From Leptolyngbya sp. SIO1E4 (GTDB lineage Bacteria > Cyanobacteriota > Cyanobacteriia > Phormidesmidales > Phormidesmidaceae), in the NCBI GenBank assembly GCA_010672825.2, contig JAAHFU020000001.1:558001-622000 (forward strand): a DNA stretch of 64,000 bases. The letters run 5' to 3'. A model generated the notes under the pieces. That model was not told where the DNA came from. It worked only from the letters and a program-made list of their open reading frames with translations, and did no database searches. The position numbers and the translations under genes are program-made. Below, in pieces: positions 51,512 through 61,893 of the stretch. Each line of letters opens with the position of its first letter. Position 1 is the first letter of the stretch.

Positions 51512-52375
51512 TTACCCCAATTGAATCCCTTGCATTAACCAAAATCCTGCAAAGGACTCGGCGTTAGGATCAGACTGAACGGCCAAAAAATGAACCTGAG
51601 TTGCCTTCGCTTTTGCTGCTTCAAAGGCTTCCACTTCCTTTTGGAGTTGAGGATTATTTAAGGAAGCGATGATCCAACTATCTGCCGTTCCAGTTTCTAA
51701 AATTAGGCGAGGAGGCTTGCTTGCCTCAACCCGAAGTTCACTCATTTCCAACCCTGACATCCAACCGGCCATCGCCAGAGCCCTAGGCGAAAAAATAACT
51801 AGCCCTGGAATGATCGCGTCTTCCTCAATGCCCGCTAAATTTAGGGGAAAGGCCTCGCCAAAATCGATTGGCCATTCAGGCATGTCCATCAGATCCTTCG
51901 CAGCCAGGTTGACTAGGGCCCACTGTTGCCCAATCAGCGCATCTGGTAATGGGAGAGGAGCCGGAGGCGGGGCACCGACACTAGGAGAGGGTTTATCCGT
52001 GTATCCGGGTTCCTGAGGATACACTTCCTGCTTGCGATAGTCCATCCACTGCTTGAGCGCAAGCGTGCGACGACTGGGTTGAGCCGCAATGCCTAATTCT
52101 TCGCAAGCGCGGGTAATCATATTCTGCATTGAGAAGCGGAAAAAGCGAATACGGCTGGGGGGATTAGGTGCCTGGGCGATCGCCTCTTGGATGGCTTCTT
52201 TAAGCTGAATCGAGTTGACTTCTGTATTGGAGAGAAATTTGCCGTAGCGGAAAAGGGCCTCAGGATCGGTGTCCACAGTTTGTGCACCTTCACTGATCAA
52301 CACTTCCCAAAGCTTTTTATTACGCTCGTCTAAAATCGGACGTGAGTAGAAATCTAGTTCCCAAACGGTTCCCAT
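51512..52375 (-). CDS. Tab2/ATAB2-like RNA-binding protein
   Basis: About 287 residues from ATG 52375, because the family begins with a segment of the form GTVWELDFYSRPILDERNKK; a TTG 36 bases upstream is not needed. Further matches: LWEVLISEGAQ, RIRFFRFSMQNMITRACEEL, PSRRTLALKQWMDYRKQEVY, RLILETGTADSWIIA and the C-terminal FAGFWLMQGIQLG. In Chlamydomonas and Arabidopsis this family is needed for translation of photosystem I psaB mRNA; in cyanobacteria a similar role is plausible but not shown. Soluble, no membrane segment. Confidence 0.92.
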   Translation of the reverse strand: MGTVWELDFYSRPILDERNKKLWEVLISEGAQTVDTDPEALFRYGKFLSNTEVNSIQLKEAIQEAIAQAPNPPSRIRFFRFSMQNMITRACEELGIAAQPSRRTLALKQWMDYRKQEVYPQEPGYTDKPSPSVGAPPPAPLPLPDALIGQQWALVNLAAKDLMDMPEWPIDFGEAFPLNLAGIEEDAIIPGLVIFSPRALAMAGWMSGLEMSELRVEASKPPRLILETGTADSWIIASLNNPQLQKEVEAFEAAKAKATQVHFLAVQSDPNAESFAGFWLMQGIQLG

Positions 52376-52510
52376 AGGTACAGCAGTTAAGCCAATGATG
52401 AACGTGGTCAAACGGGCAATGAAAAGGCATTTCAGAGTGATCTCTGAAATTTAGCTGAAGCAGGCTCTTCGCCCCTGGCTAGCCGTAGCCAACCGATGGG
52501 GATGGCATTG

Positions 52511-53410
52511 TTAAGAATCGCTTTCAGCCAGCAACTTACCGACATCTTGAATACGGTTTTCAGCATCTGCCATTACCGTATCAAATTCCTTCAGCACTTC
52601 TCCCGGATACTTTTCAAGAACTTTGGTTGATAGCGAGATACGATTTCGCGCTTCGTCTAAGTTTACAACGATAGCCTTGATGGCCTGCCCCACCTGTAAT
52701 AGAGCAGGTAGCGAGTCTACGTAATTTTTGCTGATCTGGTTGATGTGGAGTAGCCCAGTAACGCCATCAAAATTAACAAAAGCGCCGTAGGGTTTGAGAC
52801 TAGCTATTGTCCCTGAAACTAGCTGCCCCAACCCTAAGCGTCCCATTGCTTGAGATCGCGCCGCAGCCTTTTGAGACAGCACCAGTTTGTTTTTTTCAGG
52901 GTTCACCTCTAAGAAGCTCACGGATAGCGTACTACCCACCAGCGCTTCTAAGTCCTCTGACTGGCTCAGTTGCGATCTGGGCACAAAGCCCCGCAACCCT
53001 TCCACATCGACAATGACGCCCCCTTTGTTCGTGCCAGTGACCTTCACGTCCAAAAATTCGCTATCGGCCTGTTGCTGGGTCAGCTTTTCCCAAAGTTGCT
53101 GCACTAGCAACCGGCGAATAGAGAGAACAACCCGACCTTCAGAATCCTGGTCACGAATAATCAGAAACTCGTATACTTCACCTAAAGGTAAGCGCTCTTC
53201 TAAATTTTCAATCCGCCCGAGTGCAGCCTCTTTCAACGGTAAGAAAGCATCTGATTTCCCCCCAATTTCGATGAAAGCGCCTTCTGAGCCATGACCAATG
53301 ACAGTTCCGCGCACAGTACTACCCGTTTGAAAGGTGTAGTCATGGTCGGCCAAAGCACGAGCAAAATCTTCGGTAGAAAAGGTCAAAGTCGGGCCTCCCC
53401 CGGTTCTCAT
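52511..53410 (-). CDS. S1 RNA-binding-domain protein (short ribosomal protein S1-type)
   Basis: 299 residues with three S1 domains: TGSTVRGTVIGHGSEGAFIE (about 28-100), VKVTGTNKGGVIVDVEGLRG (about 120-185) and LGQLVSGTIASLKPYGAFVN (about 195-265). This is the size of the shorter of the two S1 homologues in cyanobacteria (rps1b-like), which bind mRNA and may help translation start in leaders lacking Shine-Dalgarno sequence. ATG 53410. It is transcribed away from rsgA's stop by 110 bp, on the same strand. Confidence 0.9.
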   Translation of the reverse strand: MRTGGGPTLTFSTEDFARALADHDYTFQTGSTVRGTVIGHGSEGAFIEIGGKSDAFLPLKEAALGRIENLEERLPLGEVYEFLIIRDQDSEGRVVLSIRRLLVQQLWEKLTQQQADSEFLDVKVTGTNKGGVIVDVEGLRGFVPRSQLSQSEDLEALVGSTLSVSFLEVNPEKNKLVLSQKAAARSQAMGRLGLGQLVSGTIASLKPYGAFVNFDGVTGLLHINQISKNYVDSLPALLQVGQAIKAIVVNLDEARNRISLSTKVLEKYPGEVLKEFDTVMADAENRIQDVGKLLAESDS

Positions 53411-53520
53411 AAATCGCTTAGTCTTTAACTATAGCAATCGACAAACGGGCTACGAAACTTTCCTTTACCGTGGCGATCTCTCTATCTTGCAAGGTTACCT
53501 GCCCTAGAATGCAGACGTGG

Positions 53521-54660
53521 CTAAAACTCGGAATCCCAATCTTCCTCTTCGCGAATTTCTAGATTCTCAAGGCTATCGGTTAGCTCATACCGTAGCTCTT
53601 GTAGAGTTTGCTTACGGCTGCGACGAGAAATTCGACGATATTTTTTAGCTTGCAGACGGGGTTCATGTTGAACCTGCCCGGCTTCAGTCACCTTAACTTT
53701 GAAAACCTCATCCGGATTTGGGGAATCATTCAAATCTTGGGTTTGGCCAATGCACTCTTCCAACAATTCTAGATACGTCGGGTAGCGCTCCCAATCACTT
53801 TGGACAGCACAGCCCGGTTCCCCTCGATGCAGGCAGTCGGTAAATTGGCACTGGGCATTTTGCAGGCGATCGCGAATTTCGCGAAAGCAGTGTCCTAAGG
53901 CTTCAGGGGTGCAGTTGATGTCCGGTTGGTTAAACCCTGGCGTATCAGCCAACAAGCCTCCCTGTGGGAGTTCAAACAGTTCTACATGGCGAGTTGTATG
54001 GCGACCCCGGCCTAATTTGCCCGAGACGGCGCTGATGCGCAGATCCATTGCGGGAATGAGTTTATTAATCAAACTCGACTTACCGACGCCAGACGGCCCT
54101 GACACGACGGTAATGCGATCGCATAGCGCCTCTGTTAACGGGGCAATGCTCTCGTCATGCCAGACACTGATCATAATGGGAGGATACCCCCAAGCAGACA
54201 GTCGAGCTTGCCAAGCTGCTTGCCTTTCGGTATTGACAAGATCTCGCTTATTAAGACATACACACACGTCTAGCCCCGTCAGTTCGGCTTTGACTAAAAA
54301 GCGCGTTAACTGGTAAGGCTCCAAATCGGGTTCAGCAAGGGCAAAGACTAGCAGAATTTGGTTGGCATTAGCGATCGGGGGGCGATCTAACTGGGTTTGA
54401 CGGGGTTTGACGGCCGCAATTGCGCCTCGATTTCCCTCCCAATCGGGCTCTTCGACCAGCACGCTATCGCCCACCATAACCCGCTGCCCAACCTTCTTTA
54501 AACGGGCTCTCCGGGTACACAGCAGAGTAAATCTGGGCAGTAGAGTTTGCCCCTCTTGGGGCTCTAACCTAACCCAGTAGTAATTTGCCTGAACTGACAC
54601 CACGGTGCCCCATAGCGCTCCATCAGTCGGTATGGGTTCCAGGATGGTGGAGGGAGCCAT
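53521..54660 (-). CDS. rsgA: Ribosome small-subunit GTPase RsgA
   Basis: 379 residues. The circularly permuted GTPase order is visible: G4 NKRD at 137-140 comes before G1 GPSGVGKSS at 188-196 and G3 DTPGF at 239-243. An N-terminal OB fold and a C-terminal zinc-binding knuckle (C271, C276, H278, C284) complete the family. RsgA checks late 30S assembly. The C-terminus is longer and basic (KYRRISRRSRKQTLQELRYE), then acidic. It is 12 bp downstream of the TusA-like gene and part of the chaperone cluster. Confidence 0.96.
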   Translation of the reverse strand: MAPSTILEPIPTDGALWGTVVSVQANYYWVRLEPQEGQTLLPRFTLLCTRRARLKKVGQRVMVGDSVLVEEPDWEGNRGAIAAVKPRQTQLDRPPIANANQILLVFALAEPDLEPYQLTRFLVKAELTGLDVCVCLNKRDLVNTERQAAWQARLSAWGYPPIMISVWHDESIAPLTEALCDRITVVSGPSGVGKSSLINKLIPAMDLRISAVSGKLGRGRHTTRHVELFELPQGGLLADTPGFNQPDINCTPEALGHCFREIRDRLQNAQCQFTDCLHRGEPGCAVQSDWERYPTYLELLEECIGQTQDLNDSPNPDEVFKVKVTEAGQVQHEPRLQAKKYRRISRRSRKQTLQELRYELTDSLENLEIREEEDWDSEF

Positions 54661-54672
54661 AAAAGAGGGTGA

Positions 54673-54957
54673 TTAGGACAAAGAGTTACGCACTTGCAAG
54701 GCGTAATAAGTACCTTGATCCATCAATTGTTCAATGCCGTAGCCTTCCATTCTCAAGCTGTCCGGAACCTGCGCGACAGGCTCGCCCGGATCAATCCAGA
54801 CCTCCAGCAATGTTCCTGGTTCCATACGCTGGAGTTGGAGCTTAGTTCGGACAAAATTGATTGGGCAGGGGGTTCCTCGCAAATCAAGGAGAGTATCCGG
54901 CTCAACCTGGCTGCCTGATATCGGTTCAGAGGACAAGGGCGCAGTAGAATCACTCAT
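54673..54957 (-). CDS. TusA/SirA family sulfurtransferase-like protein
   Basis: 94 residues with the central TusA pattern [21 protein letters not shown]31 in CPIN. The usual second Pro of CPxP is Asn, so the local geometry may differ. A short variable N-terminal tail of ~20 residues precedes the domain. TusA carries sulfur to tRNA thiolation or molybdopterin. It overlaps the dnaJ stop by 4 bases (ATGA) and is followed 12 bp later by rsgA, an arrangement familiar from cyanobacterial dnaKJ clusters. Confidence 0.88.
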   Translation of the reverse strand: MSDSTAPLSSEPISGSQVEPDTLLDLRGTPCPINFVRTKLQLQRMEPGTLLEVWIDPGEPVAQVPDSLRMEGYGIEQLMDQGTYYALQVRNSLS

Positions 54958-56084
54958 CCTCGAAACAACCCCCCTAAAAAGCCCTCAATGCCGCCGCCTT
55001 TATTGACGCGATCGCCACGCAATTCAGCTAATTTCTCGACCAGTTCTCGCTCTTCAGGCTTCAGGCGAGTAGGAATTTGAACTTGAACAGTGATGAGATG
55101 ATCACCACGGCTGACCGGATTACCGAGCTTTGGAACTCCACGATTTTCTAAGGTGAGCACCGTGTTGGGTTGGGTTCCTGCTGGAATTTCCATACTGACC
55201 TTGCCATCTACCGTTTCAACTTCGATACTGGCGCCCAAGATTGCCTGTAGGTAGGTGATTTTCAGATCTGAGAGGATATTTATCTTGTCGCGGCGGAAGT
55301 GAGCATCTTCTTCAACGAACAAATAGACATACAGATCGCCTGCAGGCCCTCCCCGTTGGCCAGCATCTCCCTCACCAGACACCCTCAAGCGAGTGCCATC
55401 ATCAACCCCTGCCGGAATCGTAATTTTGAGCTTCTTGCTCTCTTGCCGGTGTCCGCTGCCGCCACAGGTCTCACAGGGTTCCTCAACCATTTCCCCCGTG
55501 CCACCACAGGTTGGACAGGTAGAAACCTGCGCAAAACTTCCAAACGGCGTACGAGTTGTCCGTCTGACCTGCCCGCTACCACCGCAGGTGGTACAGGTCG
55601 TTGGGCGAGTACCAGGTTTCGCCCCCGAACCAGCACAGGTGGAACATGTTTCGAGGTGGCTAATCTTAATCTCTTTTTCTCCGCCGAAAATAGCATCCTT
55701 GAAGCTAAGTTTCAGGTCTAAACGGAGATCATCGCCTCGCGCTGGCCCTCGGCGGCGAGTCGTTGGCCCACCAGCCCCGCCAAAGCCACCAAAAAAGCTT
55801 TCAAAGATATCGGCAAACCCGCCCATATCAGCAAAATCTTGGAATCCGCCTGCCCCTGCAGCCCCGCCGATCCCTGCTTCACCAAAGCGATCATAACGGG
55901 CCCTAGTATCCGGCTCAGACAAGATTTCATAGGCGCGGTTGATCTCTTTGAAAACCTCCTCAGCCCCATCCTCTTTATTGACATCAGGATGATACTTGCG
56001 AGCTAAGCGACGATAGGCTCGTTTTATTTCCTCTGGGTTAGCGCTGCGGGAAATACCAAGCACTTCATAGTAATCACGGGCCAT
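54954..56084 (-). CDS. dnaJ: Chaperone protein DnaJ
   Basis: 376 residues, type I DnaJ. J domain with [20 protein letters not shown] and the HPD motif ([12 protein letters not shown]), Gly/Phe-rich region ([16 protein letters not shown]), four CxxCxGxG zinc repeats ([32 protein letters not shown]), and the substrate-binding C-terminal domain. It is the co-chaperone of the adjacent DnaK. It overlaps the TusA-like start by 4 bases. Confidence 0.97.
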   Translation of the reverse strand: MARDYYEVLGISRSANPEEIKRAYRRLARKYHPDVNKEDGAEEVFKEINRAYEILSEPDTRARYDRFGEAGIGGAAGAGGFQDFADMGGFADIFESFFGGFGGAGGPTTRRRGPARGDDLRLDLKLSFKDAIFGGEKEIKISHLETCSTCAGSGAKPGTRPTTCTTCGGSGQVRRTTRTPFGSFAQVSTCPTCGGTGEMVEEPCETCGGSGHRQESKKLKITIPAGVDDGTRLRVSGEGDAGQRGGPAGDLYVYLFVEEDAHFRRDKINILSDLKITYLQAILGASIEVETVDGKVSMEIPAGTQPNTVLTLENRGVPKLGNPVSRGDHLITVQVQIPTRLKPEERELVEKLAELRGDRVNKGGGIEGFLGGLFRG

Positions 56085-56211
56085 AGACGTCTATTGCAAA
56101 CGCTAAATCGACATTCCGACACACTAACCCATTCTATGGGACATGGCATCGGTTCGGATATTCGGATAACTATACATCCTGATAAAAAACATCCTAATAA
56201 GAACCGCGATC

Positions 56212-58200
56212 TTAATCGATCGCTTCATAATCAGCGGTAATCGTGGCATCTAAATCAATTTCCTCTCCATCCTCTGGAGATCCCTTCAGAGCTTCCTCTG
56301 TTAAGAGCTGCTCTTGAGTCGCCGCTTCCTCCATCACTGCAGTTGGAATATCGACATCAAAATCTACATTATCTGCATCTGCATCTGCGTCGGATTGTTG
56401 ATACAACGTGGCCCCGATACTAAAGAGCGCTTGCTGCAAACCATCGATTGCACTTTGCAACTCTTCAGGTGACACAGATTTATCGTGAATAGCGACCCTC
56501 AATTCAGCTGCTTTTTCTTCAGCACTGGCTTTAAGTGCCGCATCCATAAGATCTCCGTTGTCTCGGAGCGTTGCTTCGTAACTATAGAAGAGATTATCAG
56601 CGCGATTCCTGAGATTAGCCACTAATTTCCGGCGTTCGTCTTCATCGGCAAACGTCTCGGCCTCAAACCGCATCCGCTCGACCTCATCCTTGCCTAAACC
56701 ACCCGTGTTAGTGATTCGAATACCCTGCTCTCTGCCGGTTCCTTTGTCTTTAGCAGAAACTTGCAAAATGCCATCGGCATCAATCTCAAAAGACACCTCA
56801 ATCTGAGGAACCCCACGCGGGGCCGGTGGAATCCCTGTTAGCTGAAATTTACCAAGGCTTTTATTATCTTTCGCCATGGCCCGCTCACCCTGAAGTACGT
56901 GCACTTCCACAGAGGTCTGGCCATCAGTAGCGGTTGAAAATACCTGAGCTTTGCTAGTCGGAATCGTTGTATTACGTTCAATAATTTTTGTGAACACCTC
57001 TCCCAAGGTTTCAATGCCTAGGGAGAGAGGTGTGACATCTAGAAGTAATAGATCTTTAACTTCGCCCCCCAGCACCCCTGCTTGAATGGATGCCCCCAGC
57101 GCCACAGCTTCGTCAGGATTGACAGAACGATCAGGGGTCTTGCCCCCAAAAAATTGCGAGATAGCAGCCTGTACTGCCGGAATTCTGGTTGAACCACCAA
57201 CCAAAAGAATCTTGTCAATATCGTCTGGGGTTAAATCAGCGTCTTTAATCGCCTGCTTGACAGGTTCCAGTGTGCCCTCAACCAGAGCCTGAGCAAGTTG
57301 CTCAAACTGAGCCCGGCTGAGGCTCATTTCAAGATGCTTTGGCCCTGTTTCGTCTGCCGTAATAAACGGCAAATTGATAGAGGTGGTCTGCATCGTTGAA
57401 AGCTCGATCTTTGCTTTCTCTGCCGCTTCGCGAATGCGCTGAAGTGCCATCCGATCAGCAGATAAATCAATCCCATCCTGCTCTCGGAAAGCATCGGTCA
57501 TCCACTGGGCAATGCAGTTGTCAAAGTCATCTCCCCCTAAGTGATTATTCCCCGACGTTGCTTTTACTTCGAAGACTCCGTCTCCCAACTGCAAGACCGA
57601 AACATCAAACGTCCCGCCACCCAAATCAAAAACGAGAATGGTCTGATCTTGATCTTGTTTGTCCAAGCCATAAGACAGCGAGGCAGCAGTGGGCTCGTTA
57701 ATAATGCGGAGAACTTCTAACCCTGCAATCGTCCCCGCATCTTTTGTCGCTTGGCGTTGGGCATCCGTAAAGTAGGCTGGGACTGTAATGACAGCTTGGG
57801 TGACTTCTTCGCCTAGATATGCCTCTGCATCTTGCTTAAGCTTCTGCAAAATCATGGCAGAAACTTCTTGAGGGGTGTAAGTTTTGCTACGGATCTCGAC
57901 ATCAACAGTACTGTCTCGCCCTGAAACGCAGTTATAGGGAACCCGTGCCCGCTCACTTGCAGTGTCATCCCACCGGCGGCCAATGAATCGCTTGATACTG
58001 TAAATGGTGTTCTCAGCGTTAGTGACTGCTTGCCGCTTAGCAAGCTGCCCCACCAGACGCTCCCCGTTTTTGCCAAAACCAACAATGCTTGGGGTTGTTC
58101 GTCCCCCTTCCATATTGGTAATCACAATCGGCTGACCACCTTCTAGAACGGCAACACAGCTATTAGTAGTTCCAAGGTCGATTCCGATTACTTTTCCCAT
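56212..58200 (-). CDS. dnaK: Chaperone protein DnaK
   Basis: 662 residues. ATPase motifs [17 protein letters not shown] at the start, [44 protein letters not shown] and [10 protein letters not shown]; substrate domain [17 protein letters not shown] and an acidic C-terminus ending [11 protein letters not shown]. Cyanobacteria have several DnaK proteins; the placement between grpE and dnaJ and the typical C-terminus suggest the essential housekeeping DnaK2-like protein. Upstream 247 bp to grpE carries no CIRCE element I could find. Confidence 0.97.
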   Translation of the reverse strand: MGKVIGIDLGTTNSCVAVLEGGQPIVITNMEGGRTTPSIVGFGKNGERLVGQLAKRQAVTNAENTIYSIKRFIGRRWDDTASERARVPYNCVSGRDSTVDVEIRSKTYTPQEVSAMILQKLKQDAEAYLGEEVTQAVITVPAYFTDAQRQATKDAGTIAGLEVLRIINEPTAASLSYGLDKQDQDQTILVFDLGGGTFDVSVLQLGDGVFEVKATSGNNHLGGDDFDNCIAQWMTDAFREQDGIDLSADRMALQRIREAAEKAKIELSTMQTTSINLPFITADETGPKHLEMSLSRAQFEQLAQALVEGTLEPVKQAIKDADLTPDDIDKILLVGGSTRIPAVQAAISQFFGGKTPDRSVNPDEAVALGASIQAGVLGGEVKDLLLLDVTPLSLGIETLGEVFTKIIERNTTIPTSKAQVFSTATDGQTSVEVHVLQGERAMAKDNKSLGKFQLTGIPPAPRGVPQIEVSFEIDADGILQVSAKDKGTGREQGIRITNTGGLGKDEVERMRFEAETFADEDERRKLVANLRNRADNLFYSYEATLRDNGDLMDAALKASAEEKAAELRVAIHDKSVSPEELQSAIDGLQQALFSIGATLYQQSDADADADNVDFDVDIPTAVMEEAATQEQLLTEEALKGSPEDGEEIDLDATITADYEAID

Positions 58201-58447
58201 GACTCGAAGCTTCTATGTATTCGTATGAATATGTGGGAGCACTTATGCAACTAAACGTTAGCTCATCTTCCAGTGAATCACCTAACTCAGATGATTTACC
58301 CGATGGGTGAACAACGCCTAGGCTCATGATTCCCACATAAGGCTTCAGTTTATGCGCACATCTATTCGGATAAAACGGAAAGGAAAACAAGATACCTGGG
58401 CATCTAGTTAATCGATACTGGCAGGACAACACGCTAGTGGGCTTAGT

Positions 58448-59188
58448 TTACACATCCTCCGGCAAGTTAGATGTCTTGTCTGAACCTGGTTCAGGAGGCG
58501 CTGCTACTTTAACCATGGCATGGCGCAGAACCCGATCATTGGCCTGATCACCAATCATGTAACCCCTGACCAGTTCTTCCATAACGGTGCCTTCAGGATG
58601 CTGATCAGTCGGTTCTCGCATGACAGCCTCATGCAGATTGGGATCAAACTCTTGCCCTTCTGCCCGCATGGCAGACACCCCTAATCGTTTGAGGCCATCC
58701 ACAAGCTGTTTGTAGACGCTCTGATAGCTCTTGTGAATTGTCATTTCTGGCTCGGTCTGAGGCTTAATCTGAGAGCGAGCCCGCTCAAAATTGTCAATGA
58801 CAGACAGCAGTTCCGAAATTGTATTGCATTTAACCTGCAGCGCCTGCTCTTCTCGCTCTTTGCTGGTGCGTCTGCGATAATTCTCGAAGTCTGCGGCAAT
58901 GCGCATGTACTGGCTTGTGCGATCGTCCAATTGCGCTTTGAGGTTGCCTACTTGAGCTTCAAGCTCGGAGATAGCAACACTTTGATCAGAGACCACTGCC
59001 GAGTCAGCATCGTTAGTGCCGACATCTTCGGCGCCTACCTGAGCAGCCTCATCCACCAGTGACGCTTTTAGCTCAGTATCTGCCAGTGCGTCTTCCTCCC
59101 GGAGTTCTTCCCTCTCATCTGCACCAGTGTCTCCTGTTACCTCTGGAGCGTCCTGAGAAGAATCAGTGGGCCGAGTCTCATCAACCAT
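58448..59188 (-). CDS. grpE: Nucleotide exchange factor GrpE
   Basis: 246 residues. A long acidic, disordered N-terminus (~95 residues) and coiled coil ([20 protein letters not shown]) are followed by the GrpE core: [40 protein letters not shown], and [20 protein letters not shown]. It exchanges ADP for ATP on DnaK. First gene of the grpE-dnaK-dnaJ-tusA-rsgA cluster on the minus strand. Confidence 0.96.
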   Translation of the reverse strand: MVDETRPTDSSQDAPEVTGDTGADEREELREEDALADTELKASLVDEAAQVGAEDVGTNDADSAVVSDQSVAISELEAQVGNLKAQLDDRTSQYMRIAADFENYRRRTSKEREEQALQVKCNTISELLSVIDNFERARSQIKPQTEPEMTIHKSYQSVYKQLVDGLKRLGVSAMRAEGQEFDPNLHEAVMREPTDQHPEGTVMEELVRGYMIGDQANDRVLRHAMVKVAAPPEPGSDKTSNLPEDV

Positions 59189-59823
59189 CTTGCCAATAAC
59201 CTAGGTTTCTATACAGCGTGATTTGCGTTGCCTCAATACAAGACTAAAGTGTCAGCCGAAGCCAACGCAGATCGTTGAGGCGATAGGCAAATTATCAAGC
59301 CTAGTCCGTCAATACTCTATATTAAGCAGCAATCTTTGCAATCAATTAACTGCTTTCGTCAATTGCTGGTGTTGGATGTCAAGAATTGTTCACAGGAGTC
59401 AACCGTAGCCATTTTCTGGGAAACCTACCCTTTTAAGGAATTCAGGCCGCAAATGCTTGATCTGGCAAGTAAGTTGGGAAGCTTTAGTTTCAAGTAGTTT
59501 AACTCCACTAGGCACCCGTGTTAAACGAGGAGGCCACAGGTAAAGCAAACAGCTTGAGAAGGCTGATAAATGTTGACTTTGGCGGTCTCAGTCGATTGCC
59601 CTCATCAAGGTTAACCAGGCCAGGAATGGTAGACCTGAGTATCATAGCTCCAAAGATAAAGTTATTATCGGGGCACAGACCTCGCTCAATCATTCTGTCA
59701 TCAGCTTCTCTATGCTCTGTAAAACCTCTGAGTTGTTTGATTGAGCTCGCTTAGAGGGCACACTTTCCCAGTGATCCTGCTTCTCACTACTAGTTAGACC
59801 TGTCAAGTACGGTATGCATCCCT
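59189..59823. other. Divergent intergenic region between grpE and pilB
   Basis: 635 bp that must hold the grpE and pilB promoters. No inverted repeat of the CIRCE kind, no RNA gene and no convincing small gene was recognised; the short open frames here are not family-like. Confidence 0.5.
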
Positions 59824-61821
59824 ATGACGAACTCTTCCCAGCGTCGCGCCCTTGTCCTTCAACGTAGCTTTTCGCCCTTTGGCAACACGCTTATACAGGC
59901 AGGCTACGTCGATGGTGAACAAATGCAGCAGGCTTTGGCCGAGAGCCGTCGTTCAGGGCGTGCCTTGACAGATGTTCTGGAATCTATCACAGGACAACAG
60001 CTATCCCCGGAATTACTGCGGCAATACAAGAAGCAGCAGCTATTTGAGCTCAAGATTTTATATGGCGTTGAGTCTCTAGATCCAGAGCTGGATAGCATTT
60101 CGAATCAACAAATGGGGCAACTCATTGACACCTTGATTCCTGTTGATATTTGTCGGCGACACCAGTTGGTACCCCTATCTCGGGACGATGGGGAAGATCC
60201 TTCTGTGCTGGTTGCCATGGTAGATCCAGAGAACCTGGAGGCTCAAGATGATCTCAACCGCATCTTGCGTCAGCGGGGTTTGAAGTTGAGACGTATGGTG
60301 ATTACGGTTGAGGATTACCAACGCATCATCTCTGGATACCTAGATGAAAAAGTGGCCCGTGAAAAGCAGCGGGACATGGAAGAGGCGGTAGATGTTCAAG
60401 AGAATCTTGAGGAACTTGACCTAGAGTCCCTGGAAGAGGTTGCTGATGAAGAAGCGGATCTCAGTGAAGCTTTGCAGGATGCGGGGGCAGCACCGGTTAT
60501 TGCCCTAGTCAACAAGGTTTTGGTGAAAGCGCTACAGGAAGGCGTCTCTGATATTCATGTGGAGCCTCAAGAAGATTTTCTGCGTATCCGTTTTCGCAGA
60601 GATGGTGTTTTACATGAGGCTTTTCCCAAACTTCCTAGAAAGATTGTGCCTGCAGTGACGGCGCGCTTCAAAATTATTGCGGAGCTGGATATTGCCGAAC
60701 GTCGCTTGCCACAAGATGGTCGTATTCGTCGAGTGTTCCAGGGCCGGAAAATTGATTTTCGGGTGAGTACGTTGCCCAGCCGCTATGGCGAAAAGGTCGT
60801 TTTGCGGATTTTGGATAATGCGGCAACTCAGTTAGGGATCGATCAGCTCATTACCGAATCTGAAACCCTTGAAATCGTTAGGGAAATGGCTTCTCGCCCC
60901 TATGGGATGATTTTAGTGACGGGGCCAACGGGATCGGGTAAAACGACCACACTATATTCTCTGCTGTCGGAGCGTAATGATCCAGGGATCAATATTAGTA
61001 CCGCAGAAGATCCGATTGAGTATGCCTTGCCAGGGATTACGCAGGTTCAGGTCATCCGTGAGAAAGGGATGGACTTTGCCTCAATTCTTCGTGCCTTTCT
61101 GAGACAAGACCCAGACGTCATCCTAGTGGGTGAGACCCGTGACCCGGAGACAGCGAAGACCGCTATTGAAGCCGCTCTGACGGGCCACCTTGTGTTAACC
61201 ACCCTGCATACTAACGATGCTGCTGGGGCGATCGCACGTCTTGAAGAGATGGGGATGGAACTTTTCCAAGTCTCGAGTTCTTTGATTGGCATTTTGGCCC
61301 AGCGATTGGTACGGCGCGTCTGCCCTGATTGTCGAATTCCTTACATACCGCATACTGACGAGTTGGCACGGTTTGGTCTGGCCACAACTGGCGAGTCTGA
61401 ATTGACCTTTTACAGGGCCAACACCATTCCTCTAGAGCAGTTAAGCGAGGCCCGTTCTAGTGGTTCTTTATGTAAGACTTGCCAAGGCTCTGGGTATAAG
61501 GGTCGAGTGGGGGTCTATGAGGTGATGCGCATTTCTGAAAATCTGCAAAAAATGATTTCAGAAGGTGCCCCAACTGAACAGGTTAAAGAGGCTGCGGTTG
61601 ATGAGGGCATGAAGACGCTACTGGCTTACAGCCTGAATCTAGTTCGTCAGGGATATACCACGCTAGATGAGGTAGAGCGGGTCACCTTTACCGATACAGG
61701 GTTAGAGGCTGAACTCAAGGCTAGGCGTAAGAGTTCGCTAACCTGTAGCGCTTGTGGCGCAGAGCTGAAGCAGGAATGGTTAGACTGCCCATATTGCTTA
61801 ACCCCTCGTTTTCAGGCCTGA
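59824..61821 (+). CDS. pilB: Type IV pilus assembly ATPase PilB
   Basis: 665 residues. N-terminal MshEN-type domain (FGNTLIQAGYVDGEQMQQAL, LTDVLESITGQQLSPELLRQ), which in relatives binds c-di-GMP, then a type II/IV secretion ATPase: Walker A GPTGSGKTTT with K373, Asp box, Walker B LRQDPDVILVGETRD, and the tetracysteine zinc site C500/C503 and C550/C553. At the C-terminus a second zinc ribbon is added (CSACG 641-645, CPYC 655-658), not present in many PilB proteins. It extends pili for twitching motility and DNA uptake. The pilT gene is 72 bp downstream; divergent from grpE. Confidence 0.96.
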   Translation: MTNSSQRRALVLQRSFSPFGNTLIQAGYVDGEQMQQALAESRRSGRALTDVLESITGQQLSPELLRQYKKQQLFELKILYGVESLDPELDSISNQQMGQLIDTLIPVDICRRHQLVPLSRDDGEDPSVLVAMVDPENLEAQDDLNRILRQRGLKLRRMVITVEDYQRIISGYLDEKVAREKQRDMEEAVDVQENLEELDLESLEEVADEEADLSEALQDAGAAPVIALVNKVLVKALQEGVSDIHVEPQEDFLRIRFRRDGVLHEAFPKLPRKIVPAVTARFKIIAELDIAERRLPQDGRIRRVFQGRKIDFRVSTLPSRYGEKVVLRILDNAATQLGIDQLITESETLEIVREMASRPYGMILVTGPTGSGKTTTLYSLLSERNDPGINISTAEDPIEYALPGITQVQVIREKGMDFASILRAFLRQDPDVILVGETRDPETAKTAIEAALTGHLVLTTLHTNDAAGAIARLEEMGMELFQVSSSLIGILAQRLVRRVCPDCRIPYIPHTDELARFGLATTGESELTFYRANTIPLEQLSEARSSGSLCKTCQGSGYKGRVGVYEVMRISENLQKMISEGAPTEQVKEAAVDEGMKTLLAYSLNLVRQGYTTLDEVERVTFTDTGLEAELKARRKSSLTCSACGAELKQEWLDCPYCLTPRFQA

Positions 61822-61893
61822 GTTTAACCTGCGGGTAGCCTGTTAAATCCATCCCGTTGTAACGATCTGTTCTTGACATAATAAGGTGATGCT

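Noticed and set aside
58201-59823. CIRCE (HrcA) operator before grpE or dnaK
   Set aside because: No TTAGCACTC-N9-GAGTGCTAA-like sequence found on either strand in the upstream regions.
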